Positions 26,629-35,414 are shown, counted from the stretch's first letter. The stretch is DNA of 64,000 bases from Candidatus Woesearchaeota archaeon (GCA_016192995.1 JACPTB010000006.1:97318-161317); one strand, 5' to 3'. Notes: a model not told the origin generated them from the letters alone. Numbers and translations are program-made.

Positions 26629-26659
26629 AACTTTTAAAAGTTGTTTCACCTATTTAAAT
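26629..26659. promoter_or_regulatory. shared TATA and palindrome between trmB and HD genes
   Basis: A self-complementary TATTTAAATA (26650-26659) is centred about 28 nt before the plus-strand ATG (26683) and about 31 nt before the minus-strand ATG (26624), so one TATA could serve both. The 14-bp palindrome AACTTTTAAAAGTT (26629-26642) covers the predicted minus-strand start site and may be an operator. Confidence 0.5.
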
Positions 26660-26682
26660 ATTTCTTAATGCAGCTATTTGAT

Positions 26683-27267
26683 ATAATGGATAACTATTTT
26701 ACCTTACATGAACTTATAGCTCAAATTGATGGGCCCAATGGAACTATTTGTCAAAAACTCCTTGATGAAAATCTTCCTTTGTTTAGTTCTGCTCGAGGTT
26801 CAAGCCATAATCATCAGGCATGGAGAGGCGGATACTTAGATCATATTGCAGAAGTAATGAATATTGGTGTTGTTCTTTATGATCAATTAAATCGGTGTAG
26901 GAGATTGCCTTTTTCATTATCCGATGCGCTCCTTATTCTTTATCTTCATGATTTAGAAAAACCGTGGAAACATATAGAATGCGAAGATGGAACAGTAATG
27001 AGAAATCCTCAATTACTTGATAAAGAAAGTCAGATATGGCCATTTGTTGAGAAGAAGATACGAGAATACGGATTTCTCATTACAGCAGATCATTGGACAG
27101 CGCTTAAGTATGTAGAGGGTGAAAAGAAGGATTATTCATCTCAGAGAAGGGTGCAAACTCCTTTAGCAGCATTTGCTCATATTTGTGATACATGGAGCGC
27201 GCGCGGCTGGTTTGATTATCCATTAAAAAATGGTGATTCTTGGCAAGGTGCTAAGAGAAGTTTGTAA
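26683..27267 (+). CDS. HD-domain-like phosphohydrolase
   Basis: 194 residues from the ATG at 26683 (MDNYFTLHEL), chosen because the TATA is 28 nt upstream; ATG 26668 is an alternative. Metal-ligand order: H in GYLDHIAEVMN (about 57), HD in LYLHDLEKPWKH (about 87-88) and a later D in AHICDTWSARG (about 174). The HDLEKPWKH block occurs in a group of small archaeal HD proteins of unknown substrate. It follows a TrmB regulator head-to-head. Confidence 0.75.
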   Translation: MMDNYFTLHELIAQIDGPNGTICQKLLDENLPLFSSARGSSHNHQAWRGGYLDHIAEVMNIGVVLYDQLNRCRRLPFSLSDALLILYLHDLEKPWKHIECEDGTVMRNPQLLDKESQIWPFVEKKIREYGFLITADHWTALKYVEGEKKDYSSQRRVQTPLAAFAHICDTWSARGWFDYPLKNGDSWQGAKRSL

Positions 27268-27323
27268 AAAAAGGAAGATTGATAAAATAGACAATATTCC
27301 ATAGTTATGGTAAGGTTGAAACA

Positions 27324-27878
27324 ATGGATGTAATTATTTTAGGTGGAATGAGTAAAAAATCAAACCAACAATGGGTTGAATATTTAACAGCAGCATTGCA
27401 ATCTTCTTTTCCTAACGCAGCGTACCATACTATAAGATATGACCATTGGAACACTAGTGATCAGGATTTTGATCGAGACAAAGAAGAAAATAAATTAGAA
27501 GAAGAAATTGCACAAATAACAGGAGATTATGTGGTTGTTGCAAAATCAGTTGGTTCTATAATTACACTTGATGCAGCTGTATCCGGAAGAATACAGCCAA
27601 AATTCTCTGTTTTAATGGGCTTTCCTTTATATGATTCTTTTGATGTTAACAAAAATGTTCAAGAAAAATATGCGCAATTGTTGCAGGGATATCAAGTTCC
27701 TTCTTTAATTATACAAAATCCAGATGAAAGATATATACATCCTCAACCATTAAGAGATCTTTTGGCAGTTCTTGGAGTGAGAAATACAACTGTTGTAGAA
27801 GGATATGGTGGAAAAGAACATAGTTATAATATTGATTGTGTAAGAGCAGTATTTCTTAAGGAAATTAGGAGACTTTAA
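27324..27878 (+). CDS. alpha/beta-hydrolase fold protein
   Basis: 184 residues. The start VIILGGMSKKSNQQWVEYL is the first strand and oxyanion region; the nucleophile elbow is VVVAKSVGSIITLDA (Ser in KSVGS); the acid is in NPDERYIHP and the His in GGKEHSYNID. It resembles small serine esterases of the YdeN/RBBP9 type. Substrate unknown. 56 bp after the HD gene, so possibly co-transcribed. Confidence 0.8.
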   Translation: MDVIILGGMSKKSNQQWVEYLTAALQSSFPNAAYHTIRYDHWNTSDQDFDRDKEENKLEEEIAQITGDYVVVAKSVGSIITLDAAVSGRIQPKFSVLMGFPLYDSFDVNKNVQEKYAQLLQGYQVPSLIIQNPDERYIHPQPLRDLLAVLGVRNTTVVEGYGGKEHSYNIDCVRAVFLKEIRRL

Positions 27879-27880
27879 TA

Positions 27881-28387
27881 CTAATCAAACCAGCTCCAAA
27901 CATTAACAAAAAACCCTGCAGTGCCAGTTTTGATCTTGGTGCTCCAGTCAATAGATTCATAAACTATTTTTTCATTATCTAATGCTTCTTCAATCGCACT
28001 GACAATCTTTTCACTTTCTTTTATTTCCTGCAAAGTTTTAAGATCAGAATAGATTATTAATGAAGGCTCATCAAACGTGCCTTTTTCAAAGGAAATAATT
28101 TGATCATCCTTAGTTTCAAGCTTTAATTTAGTTAACCCATCATTATTATCATCTAATACAATATTGACCTTTTCATTATCAATAATGGTTTTGATAAATG
28201 AAGGAATTTTATCAAGATTTTCGTTATAAGTCGCTTTTGTTTTTGCAAGATTTTCATCTTGAATAAAATAAGAAACATCATTCTCAAATACAACATAACC
28301 CGTTGGATTTGGACCAAACTTAATAGTTAACACCATAACTGCTATTACTAACACCGCAACAAAACTAATATCTCGAACTAATCCCAT
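27881..28387 (-). CDS. membrane-anchored extracellular protein of unknown function
   Basis: 168 residues. An N-terminal transmembrane anchor (ISFVAVLVIAVMVLTIKFG) is followed by NPTGYVVFENDV, a segment commonly seen right after the anchor in DPANN surface proteins. The outer domain contains KIVSAIEEALDNEKIVYESI and FDEPSLIIYSDLKTLQEI, faintly like an SCP2-type fold; this is not a firm assignment. Convergent with the hydrolase gene with 2 bp between stops. Confidence 0.65.
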   Translation of the reverse strand: MGLVRDISFVAVLVIAVMVLTIKFGPNPTGYVVFENDVSYFIQDENLAKTKATYNENLDKIPSFIKTIIDNEKVNIVLDDNNDGLTKLKLETKDDQIISFEKGTFDEPSLIIYSDLKTLQEIKESEKIVSAIEEALDNEKIVYESIDWSTKIKTGTAGFFVNVWSWFD

Positions 28388-28434
28388 AGAAACATTGACT
28401 AGGTATAGGTGTATTTAAAGATTTTCATTTACGT

Positions 28435-28598
28435 GCGTTATTGAAAAGCTCGGATGTTGCCATCAATATTGCGAAGCTTATCACTTAAAAATATTGAGTA
28501 CTTTTCGAGGTTCCAGAGAGAAAAGTACCATCTATGAACTACGCCAAAGCTGAGCCGATGGCAACCTTTGCTTTGCAAAGAGAGCTTTTCAATAACGC
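28435..28598. repeat. nested palindromic element D
   Basis: Outer inverted repeat GCGTTATTGAAAAGCTC / GAGCTTTTCAATAACGC, inner arms GTTGCCATC / GATGGCAAC and core GTACTTTTC...GAAAAGTAC around the shared loop GAGGTTCCAGAGA. The end supplies the last two codons and the stop of the minus-strand gene 28589-29869, which makes an insertion at that gene end likely. Confidence 0.85.
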
Positions 28599-29869
28599 TC
28601 ATTACGTATAGCATAGGTCTTTAACCATTGAGGGTCAACATTTCCTAAATCTTTACAAGTATATTGGTGATCTAAATCCATGCAAATCATGTTTCCATAC
28701 CTTTGAGGTGTTGTAAATCCAGTTCTAACTTCAGGTGATAATAGAGGACTATAAAATGAAGTTTCAGGAGTAAGTATCGATATCAGTAAAGCGAGTGTCA
28801 TTCCTGCAGTATATGCTAATGGTTGCAGAGATGTTTTGTGTCTGGGAACAAAGTCCCTCTTGTCAGGATTTTCTAGTCTTAAGCAAGATTTTATTAATTG
28901 ATCAGTGAAAAACCCTACTCTTGTTTTATCAACTGCACGTCTTTCTTCAAGTGCTAAGATATATTCTGCTACAGCGTCATTAGCTGGTGTTCTAAAACCA
29001 TACTCCTGTGCTTTTCTCGATAGCTCGCAGTTTAATGCTTCAATTTCAGTTCTTCTTCCAGCATTTAAGTCTTGACATAAAGAAGATTTATGATTACCAA
29101 GTTGCGGCGAAGTCGTTACTAAATAATTAAAATAAGATTTTGGTGTTGGTAATCCGTCTATAACAATACCTTCTCTCTCGATAATTTGATACGCTTCTTT
29201 AATAATACTCTTGAGTAAATGTCGCTCTTGCCATGAAGTCAAAGAACTATTAGGTTTATTCAAAATACCGCTTAAAGCATTGTAGGCAAGATTAAAAACA
29301 TACTTTTTCCATTGTTGTCCTGCAAAATTAGGATCTGTTCTTGCAGGGAAATCTACTTCAGTGCATATTTTAACAATCGCTTCTAACGTAGTATCTTGAA
29401 CATTCCCTCCAAAAATGACTTTATCACCAACAAAAGTAATTTCAGTAGTTCTCATGCCTTGTTTTTGAAAACCAATAGGTATCACTGATTCAACAAGGGG
29501 ATTTGTTTTAAAATATCTTCTTAATAACTCAGAATTGGTTACACCATTTTGTAAGCTGACGATCGGGATGGTATCGCCTACATGATCCACTAAGTTGTTT
29601 ATTGTGGTTGCCGTATCACCATATTTTGTAGCAATAAAAATAACATCATAATCTGCAGGTTTGAATTCTGATGCTGCAGAAATGCGTAAATTATTATGAT
29701 CTCCAAGTTTTCCAGAAATATCTATTCCCTCTTTGTTTATTGCGCTTGCTTGGGTATCAGTTCTGCATAAAAGCGAAACGTCATTGCCTTGAGAGAGAAA
29801 ACCAGCAATAGCTAAACCAACTGCTCCGCCTCCAACAACTAAAATATGATGATAGTGTTTTTGTTTCAT
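28589..29869 (-). CDS. ketopantoate reductase-like protein with C-terminal extension
   Basis: 426 residues. Residues 1-315 form a PanE/ApbA-type reductase: ILVVGGGAVGLAIAGFLSQG (NADP site), IPIVSLQNGVTNSE, the Lys/Asn region QQWKKYVFNLAYNALSGIL and SSLCQDLNAGRRTEIEAL. The remaining 110 residues have a hydrophobic stretch (LQPLAYTAGMTLALLISIL) and a Tyr/Cys-rich tail not found in the family. A proper panE is present at 16264, so the substrate may differ. The last codons come from repeat element D, so the gene end may have been remodelled. Confidence 0.82.
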   Translation of the reverse strand: MKQKHYHHILVVGGGAVGLAIAGFLSQGNDVSLLCRTDTQASAINKEGIDISGKLGDHNNLRISAASEFKPADYDVIFIATKYGDTATTINNLVDHVGDTIPIVSLQNGVTNSELLRRYFKTNPLVESVIPIGFQKQGMRTTEITFVGDKVIFGGNVQDTTLEAIVKICTEVDFPARTDPNFAGQQWKKYVFNLAYNALSGILNKPNSSLTSWQERHLLKSIIKEAYQIIEREGIVIDGLPTPKSYFNYLVTTSPQLGNHKSSLCQDLNAGRRTEIEALNCELSRKAQEYGFRTPANDAVAEYILALEERRAVDKTRVGFFTDQLIKSCLRLENPDKRDFVPRHKTSLQPLAYTAGMTLALLISILTPETSFYSPLLSPEVRTGFTTPQRYGNMICMDLDHQYTCKDLGNVDPQWLKTYAIRNERY

Positions 29870-29945
29870 GTTAAAAAATATAAAAACGTGCTTACGTTAT
29901 TCACCACTTTTAATTAAAATAAGAAGAATAAAAAGTATTTTGGAA

Positions 29946-30860
29946 TTATTTCTTCTTAACCTTCTTAATCTCCTTCTCAAGCTTCAATTCATCAAGCAGT
30001 TCTTTGTATCTATTTCTGATTGTTACTTCGGTGACTCCTGCAACATCAGCAACTTCGCGCTGAGTTCTTTTCTCTCCATGAATTAAAGCGCTGACGTATA
30101 ATGCAGCAGCTGCAATCCCGGTTGGTCCTCTTCCTGAAGTTAATTCAGATTTTTGTGCTGATTCAAGAATTTCAATTGCTCTTGATTGTGTTTCTGCGCT
30201 TAATTTTAATGCAGAAGCAAATCGCGCAATATAATCAGCAGGATTGCTTGGTAAAATAGTTATCCCTAGTTCCCTGGTAACAAAACGATAGGTTCTTCCG
30301 ATTTCTTTCTTTTCTATCCCAGAAGCTTCGCTTAATTCATCTAAGGTTCGTGGAACATCATGCCTTCTGCAGGCAGCATATAATGCTCCAGCTACAACAC
30401 TTTCCATGCTTCTTCCTCGAACTAAACCTCGCTGAACTGCTAACGTATAAATGCGAGCTGATTCTTCCTCAACACTTTGAGGTAGTTTTAAAAAAGAGGA
30501 TACTCGCTTTAATTCAGCTAACGCTAATTTCAAGTTTCTTTCAATAGCAGTTGAAATACGATACTGCCATTTTCGCAATCTGAAGAATTTGTTTCTATCT
30601 CGATTGCCAAGAGCATACAAATCAGCTTTCCTTCCTACTTCAGTGCCTAAACCGCGGTCATATTGGGTATAGGTCATAGGCGCTCCAGTTCGTCTTTTTC
30701 TTTCAGCTGACTCTGAATCCATTTCACGCCATTCTTGACCGAAATCAACCATTTTCTCTTCTACAACTAAACCGCAGTCTTTACAGATGATTTCGCCTTT
30801 TTCTTTATTTAAGAATAAGTTTATGCCTGCGCATTCAGGACATTTCTTCACATAATGCAT
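29946..30860 (-). CDS. tfb: transcription initiation factor TFB (TFIIB)
   Basis: 304 residues from the ATG at 30860, with GGTGGG just upstream; an in-frame GTG three codons earlier belongs to that ribosome site. Zinc ribbon with CPEC (7-10) and CKDC (26-29); B-finger/reader region VDFGQEWREMDSESAERKRR and TGAPMTYTQYDRGLGTEV; then two cyclin repeats (about 105-190 and 200-290), the second with an HTH (KRTQREVADVAGVTEVTIRN) that reads the BRE. Ends in a Lys-rich tail. Confidence 0.97.
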   Translation of the reverse strand: MHYVKKCPECAGINLFLNKEKGEIICKDCGLVVEEKMVDFGQEWREMDSESAERKRRTGAPMTYTQYDRGLGTEVGRKADLYALGNRDRNKFFRLRKWQYRISTAIERNLKLALAELKRVSSFLKLPQSVEEESARIYTLAVQRGLVRGRSMESVVAGALYAACRRHDVPRTLDELSEASGIEKKEIGRTYRFVTRELGITILPSNPADYIARFASALKLSAETQSRAIEILESAQKSELTSGRGPTGIAAAALYVSALIHGEKRTQREVADVAGVTEVTIRNRYKELLDELKLEKEIKKVKKK

Positions 30861-31041
30861 ATTACCCACCTACCCACAACATGAATTTAAGTGATATGAT
30901 TGATTTTCGAAAGTATAATCTATATATTTTATTTCAATTAACTTTATAAAGGGAATTAGAAGTTATATTTAAATGTTTCGGTCATTCTCGAGGGAAATAC
31001 AATAATTAATCTTTTCTGAAATAAATCCTCTGGAATAAAAA

Positions 31042-31125
31042 CGCTGCGGCCCAGATTTGAACTGGGATATCCTTGCGGAAACGAGCTCTCAAGGCTCGCG
31101 CATTACCAGGTTGTGCCACCGCAGC
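31042..31125 (-). tRNA. tRNA-Ser(TGA)
   Basis: Minus strand: acceptor GCTGCGG/CCGCAGC, anticodon stem CGAGC/GCTCG with loop CTTGAGA (anticodon TGA), long class II variable arm TTTCCGCAAGGAT, T-arm CCCAG-TTCAAAT-CTGGG and discriminator G73, as expected for serine. No intron and no encoded CCA. Confidence 0.95.
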
Positions 31126-31171
31126 GTATAAAACAAGACTTATAAGCCGTATTTAAAAGTTATGGAAATAC

Positions 31172-31334
31172 GGCTCTGTCCCGAATGAAGTTTTTGGTGC
31201 CATGCTGGTGATTATCCTTCAAATTAATACGTGGGAAAAAAGGAAATTCCAATAGGAATTTTTTCTTTCTTATAAACAAGTGGGATAATCACGGCACCAA
31301 AACCGAGGCGTGAGCCGAGATTAGGGACAGAGCC
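31172..31334. repeat. nested palindromic element, family A (A2)
   Basis: GGCTCTGTCCCGAAT ... ATTAGGGACAGAGCC ends, arms TTTTTGGTGCCATGCTGGTG / CACGGCACCAAAACC and core GGGAAAAAAGGAAATTCC / GGAATTTTTTC. Opposite orientation to A1. Lies between tRNA-Ser and the small zinc-ribbon gene at 31408. Confidence 0.9.
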
Positions 31335-31407
31335 AAATCTTATAGGATAACTTTATATAGCTTGATCATAAATACTCATTAAAGCTTAAACAGGTGAAGT
31401 ATCCTTT

Positions 31408-31578
31408 ATGGAAACGATCCAGAAAGCAAAAGGTAATAACGCATATACTGGCTCATTAACCACCTATCTTGTTCTAAAGTGTAAGCAATGCTCACACGAA
31501 TTGCATCTTGAAAGAAGCACTGCAGAAATCACGAGAGTATTTCTTTGTCATTATTGCAGGAGTATAATCGATTTTTAA
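31408..31578 (+). CDS. small zinc-ribbon protein (56 aa)
   Basis: A 56-residue reading frame: METIQKAKGN start, then LKCKQCSHELHLERS and VFLCHYCRSIIDF. Two CxxC pairs (C25/C28 and C47/C50) spaced 19 residues apart make a typical zinc ribbon. Support: TATA-like TTTATATAG at about 31352-31360 and an AGGTGA ribosome site before the ATG. Family unknown; such proteins often bind nucleic acids or act as Trm112-like partners. Confidence 0.7.
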   Translation: METIQKAKGNNAYTGSLTTYLVLKCKQCSHELHLERSTAEITRVFLCHYCRSIIDF

Positions 31579-31582
31579 ATCC

Positions 31583-31736
31583 GTACGTATTAAGTCTTCT
31601 TCAGGTTTAGCGCCAGTTCAGCTTCAAAAGTAATTTAACATTGGATTTTTCTCTCTGGAACCCCGAAAAATCCCCGAAGTAAAGCTAAGTAGAGCTTCAC
31701 AAAAGTAGGCGCTAAACCACCAGACTTAATACGTAC
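31583..31736. repeat. nested palindromic element, family C (C2)
   Basis: GTACGTATTAAGTC / GACTTAATACGTAC ends, arms GGTTTAGCGCCAGTTCAGC / GGCGCTAAACC and core TTGGATTTTTC...GAAAAATCC with the shared loop on the minus strand (GGGGTTCCAGAGA). Starts 4 nt after the stop of the 56-aa zinc-ribbon gene and ends 19 nt from the AMP phosphorylase stop. Confidence 0.9.
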
Positions 31737-31754
31737 TTAAATCCCTTAAATTAA

Positions 31755-33248
31755 TTAACCTATTACAAAACCATCTTTCTTCTTATACTCCTGCAAAGCA
31801 TAACTCAATCGCTCTTTATTATCAGAATAAACAGTAAATAATAAGTCTCCTTTCTTCACATGATCTCCTTTATGTTGATAGAGGAAAACACCCGCTTCTT
31901 TGTCAAAAGGCGCTCCTGCTACTCGAGCGAGTCTATTCATCATGCCGTTATCAATATGGGTTACTTTTCCGCTTTTTTTAGCAATAATATCATGTTTGAA
32001 ATAAGCATAGCGTATTCTTTTTAATGAAGGCATGCTGCCGCCTTGTACCGTGATAATTTGAACAAATTTTTTCCAAGCTTTGCCTTCATCAAGAATTTTC
32101 TTGGCAAGTAAATAGCCGTCTGCAGACGTCTTTGCTTTTTTAACCAGACAAAACATTTCACCAGCGAGCATCAATGATTTTTCCCTTAATAAGGTGCTTT
32201 GATCAGGCAAGTGCTGCAATACTTTAATAACATCCTTTGCCTCAAGCGCAGGGCCGATGCCGTTGCCAATAGGTTGTGAACCATCAGTAATGACTACTTG
32301 GAGTTTCACGCGTAAGCGTTTAGCCACAGCCAAAAATTTCTGTTTTAATTGAAGTGCATGTTTTAGATTTTCAATTTTTGAACCTTTTCCAACAGGAATA
32401 TCAATGAGAATATGTGTTGAAGAGACAGATTTCTTTTTGCCAAGGATGCTTGCAATAAGTTGCCCGACAGGATCAAGTGACATGGGATATTCTACTTTGA
32501 TAATTTTGTCATCTGCAGGAGCTAAATTCATTGATCCTCCCCAGGCAAGGCAAGCGCCAGTTTTTCTGATGATTTTTTTCATCTGAGTGATGTCAAAGTC
32601 AACAGGTGAAAACACTTCAACAGTATCAGCAGTTCCTGCAGCGCTGGTAATTGATCGTGAACTTGTTTTAGGGATGGTTAAGCCGGCTGCTGCAAGAATA
32701 GGCACGACAATCATCGTTGTTCTATTGGCAGCTACTCCGCCGATGCAGTGTTTATCAACAATAATTTTCTTGTTTAATGTTAGAACATCTCCGGTATTGA
32801 TAATTGCTTTTGTCAATGAAGCAGTTTCGTCAATAGTAAGTTCATGCACATATCCTGCTGCAACAAAGTAACTGATTTCAATTTCACTAAGCTTTCCAGC
32901 AACTATATCTTTGATAATGGTGAAAAATTCATTATAATTTAAGCGTTTGCCTTTTAATTTTTTCTTAATAATCGCGATAGATTTTGGTTTTTTCTCGAGT
33001 TTTACTTCGAGAGCGCAAATAATTTTACCAAATGCTTTGCTCGTTTCAAGAAACAGTCCTATTTCACCAGGTTTAATAAAACTCTGGGAGGTGGTTATGT
33101 CAACACTGGCAATGACTGTTCGATCACAAGCATTTAATCTCACTTTATCACCAGAGTAAACTTCCATTAAACTCGCATCTCTTTTATGGATCATAACAAT
33201 AGGGGAATTTCCTGTTCGTATCTTCAAATGCTTAGGTTTGAGCTTCAT
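31755..33248 (-). CDS. deoA: AMP phosphorylase
   Basis: 497 residues from the ATG at 33248 (MKLKPKHLKIRTGNSP). Earlier in-frame starts would reach into the upstream permease gene. An archaeal N-terminal domain precedes the thymidine-phosphorylase-like core: IVDKHCIGGVAANRTTMIVV (phosphate and base site), SSRSITSAAGTADTVEVF, GSMNLAPADDKII and GQLIASILGKKKS. It converts AMP and phosphate to adenine and ribose 1,5-bisphosphate in the archaeal pathway that feeds type III RuBisCO. The isomerase and RuBisCO are not in this window. Overlaps the upstream gene by 17 bp. Confidence 0.94.
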   Translation of the reverse strand: MKLKPKHLKIRTGNSPIVMIHKRDASLMEVYSGDKVRLNACDRTVIASVDITTSQSFIKPGEIGLFLETSKAFGKIICALEVKLEKKPKSIAIIKKKLKGKRLNYNEFFTIIKDIVAGKLSEIEISYFVAAGYVHELTIDETASLTKAIINTGDVLTLNKKIIVDKHCIGGVAANRTTMIVVPILAAAGLTIPKTSSRSITSAAGTADTVEVFSPVDFDITQMKKIIRKTGACLAWGGSMNLAPADDKIIKVEYPMSLDPVGQLIASILGKKKSVSSTHILIDIPVGKGSKIENLKHALQLKQKFLAVAKRLRVKLQVVITDGSQPIGNGIGPALEAKDVIKVLQHLPDQSTLLREKSLMLAGEMFCLVKKAKTSADGYLLAKKILDEGKAWKKFVQIITVQGGSMPSLKRIRYAYFKHDIIAKKSGKVTHIDNGMMNRLARVAGAPFDKEAGVFLYQHKGDHVKKGDLLFTVYSDNKERLSYALQEYKKKDGFVIG

Positions 33249-34314
33249 GATGATGTTCCTCCCAATAAATTCTAACCATAGTAACAAGAATACTTAAAAC
33301 TAACGGTCCAAGAATCATGCCTAATGCTCCAAAAAAAGCAATGCCACCAATAACGCCGACAAATATAATGAGGGAATGAAGTTTTGCGCGATCGCCAATA
33401 ACACGAGGTTTTAAAATAAATTCAAGCGGCCAAACTATGATGCCATACAAGATCAAAAGTAAGACTCCTTTGATAACCATGCTTTCTATATCTTGAGATA
33501 TGCCGGTAATAAGATAGTAAAATGCAATAGGGAGCCATACTAAACCAACGCCAACCATGGGCAGGATAGCAAGAATAGTCATAGCAAGACCTAAAAGTAA
33601 TGCATGCGAAACGCCAAATATGAAAAAGATAACAGTTCCTGAAATTCCTTGAAGTATTGAAATAACTACTTGTCCATACATGACTGCATACGTGGTGTCT
33701 TTAATTTGTTGCATAAGGTGTTGGGCATGCTTTTTCTTAAGAGGGAGCATTTCTACAAACCAATGGTAGATCTTTTTTCCATCAATAAAGAGATAAAATA
33801 AGGTGATTATCATAATCACAAATTGGAAAATTTTCTTAGGCAGGGTGAAAATAATTTGGGATGAAAATTGATATACTGCTTTTCCAAGATGAATTAAACT
33901 GCTTGATGCAGTCTTTTGCAGGCCGTAATGTTCCAGAATTTGTACAAAATTACTATATACTTCACAAAGCTTGCTGGTTGCTTCTGTGCAGGTTACTGAA
34001 CCATCTTCTTGGAGTGTTGATTTTAGTGCTGAATAAGTTATTTGGGTTTGTTGCACTAATGCCTGTGTTATAAATATCATCGGAGTAAAAATAATAATCA
34101 AAATAAGTAGAATGGTTAAGAATGAAGCAAAATGGTTGCTCTTTACTTTTCTGCCGAGCCATTCATAAGCAGGATAAAAAAGATATGCTAAAAGAACAGC
34201 GCTGATCAGAGCGCCAAGAAGTTCCTGAATAATGAGATATGACATATAAATGATCAATAAAAACAACACAATAAAGAAATATTTACTATATCCTTTTTCA
34301 TGATCTTCAATCAT
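33232..34314 (-). CDS. AI-2E family (PerM/UPF0118) membrane transporter
   Basis: 360 residues from the ATG at 34314, chosen because a TATA-like ATTTTAAATAC lies 26 nt upstream; the longer start at 34359 would lie inside a 59-bp palindrome. About eight membrane helices; the layout with paired helices at each end (YFFIVLFLLIIYMSYLIIQE, FASFLTILLILIIIFTPMIF) around a soluble loop, and the signature FGALGMILGPLVLSILVTMV near the end, fit the family. Substrates vary from Na+/H+ exchange to autoinducer export. Co-transcribed with deoA. Confidence 0.88.
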   Translation of the reverse strand: MIEDHEKGYSKYFFIVLFLLIIYMSYLIIQELLGALISAVLLAYLFYPAYEWLGRKVKSNHFASFLTILLILIIIFTPMIFITQALVQQTQITYSALKSTLQEDGSVTCTEATSKLCEVYSNFVQILEHYGLQKTASSSLIHLGKAVYQFSSQIIFTLPKKIFQFVIMIITLFYLFIDGKKIYHWFVEMLPLKKKHAQHLMQQIKDTTYAVMYGQVVISILQGISGTVIFFIFGVSHALLLGLAMTILAILPMVGVGLVWLPIAFYYLITGISQDIESMVIKGVLLLILYGIIVWPLEFILKPRVIGDRAKLHSLIIFVGVIGGIAFFGALGMILGPLVLSILVTMVRIYWEEHHHEAQT

Positions 34315-34342
34315 ACATTCTTTTGGATATAAGCGGTATTTA

Positions 34343-34401
34343 AAATTATTGATATACATAGCTCTATTTATTTATAAATAGAGCTATGATATCAATAATT
34401 T
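34343..34401. promoter_or_regulatory. 59-bp near-perfect palindrome upstream of the AI-2E gene
   Basis: Two 28-bp arms pair fully except for one extra A at 34356: AAATTATTGATAT + CATAGCTCTATTTAT and their complements, with a 2-nt centre. It starts right behind the predicted TATA of the minus-strand permease gene and faces the divergent TrmB gene at 34557. An operator for the neighbouring TrmB protein is the natural guess. Confidence 0.65.
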
Positions 34402-34556
34402 ATATAATTCTTACATTCTTGTGTCACTCTTGGATAATAACATTTATAAATGCCTTTATATTCCTGTGAATAAAAAGGGTTTTAATAGTTAGTAGTACTT
34501 AATGATACCATGTAGAACATATCAACAGAAAATTGACTGTGATGGGGGAGTCTTCC

Positions 34557-35369
34557 ATGATCGTAGGAGAAAAATTCGTAGGAAAATTAAAAGAATTTGG
34601 TTTAAACAGTTATGAAGCAAAAATTTGGATTGCATTGCTTTCTCGAGGCGTTTCAAGCGCAGGCGAGTTGTCTGATATTTCTAATGTTCCAAGATCAAGA
34701 GCTTATGATGTTCTCGAAAGTTTAGAGAAAAAAGGTTTTATTGTGATGAAGATTGGCAAGCCAATAAAATACATTGCAGTTAAGCCTCAAGAAGTTCTTG
34801 AAAGAGTTAAAAAGAGAATTCAGGAAGATGCAGTTAAACAAGCTGACTTGCTTGATGAAATCAAAAAAGATCCTCTTTTAAAAGAACTTGAATTGCTTTA
34901 TTCTAAAGGCGTTGAAGTTGTTGATCCTTCAGAATTATCAGGTTCATTAAGGGATAGAACAAACTTATACAATAATATCAATATGTTGATTAACAATGCT
35001 CAGGATAACATTACTATTATGACAACTGAAGAAGGCTTAGTAAGAAAATCAGAGTCATTAAAGAAAGCTTTGGAAAAAGCAAGTAAACGCGGCATAAGTA
35101 TAAGAATTGCTGCACCTATAACTAATAAATCAGAAAAAGCAGCAGAACTATTGCAGCAATTTGCAGAAGTAAGGCATGTTGATGTTGTCAAATCAAGATT
35201 CTGCATTGTTGATAACAAAGAGATTACCTTTGGCTTGCTTGATGATGCAAAATCAGTAGCAAGTTACGATGTTGGCTTATGGGTAACTAGTGAATTCTTT
35301 GCAAAAGCGTTGGAAGGAATGTTTAACCAAGTTTGGAATACCAAAGCTGCAAAGTTATTGAAACATTAA
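34557..35369 (+). CDS. TrmB-family transcriptional regulator
   Basis: 270 residues from the ATG at 34557, with GGGGGAG about 8 nt upstream; in-frame TTG 34533 and ATG 34542 are weaker choices. N-terminal winged helix (FGLNSYEAKIWIALLSRG, ISNVPRSRAYDVLESLEKKG), coiled-coil linker, then a phospholipase D-like sensor part (NINMLINNAQDNITIMTTEE, SRFCIVDNKEITFGLL). Divergent from the AI-2E/AMP phosphorylase operon, with a long palindrome between, so it may regulate that operon. Confidence 0.9.
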   Translation: MIVGEKFVGKLKEFGLNSYEAKIWIALLSRGVSSAGELSDISNVPRSRAYDVLESLEKKGFIVMKIGKPIKYIAVKPQEVLERVKKRIQEDAVKQADLLDEIKKDPLLKELELLYSKGVEVVDPSELSGSLRDRTNLYNNINMLINNAQDNITIMTTEEGLVRKSESLKKALEKASKRGISIRIAAPITNKSEKAAELLQQFAEVRHVDVVKSRFCIVDNKEITFGLLDDAKSVASYDVGLWVTSEFFAKALEGMFNQVWNTKAAKLLKH

Positions 35370-35414
35370 TTTTTCACTAACTTTTTAAATTATAATTCAT
35401 TTCTTAGTTTTTAA

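Noticed and set aside
34315..34359. Longer N-terminus for the AI-2E protein from ATG 34359
   Set aside because: That ATG lies inside the 59-bp palindrome and upstream of the predicted TATA; ATG 34314 fits the leaderless rule and begins just before the first membrane helix.
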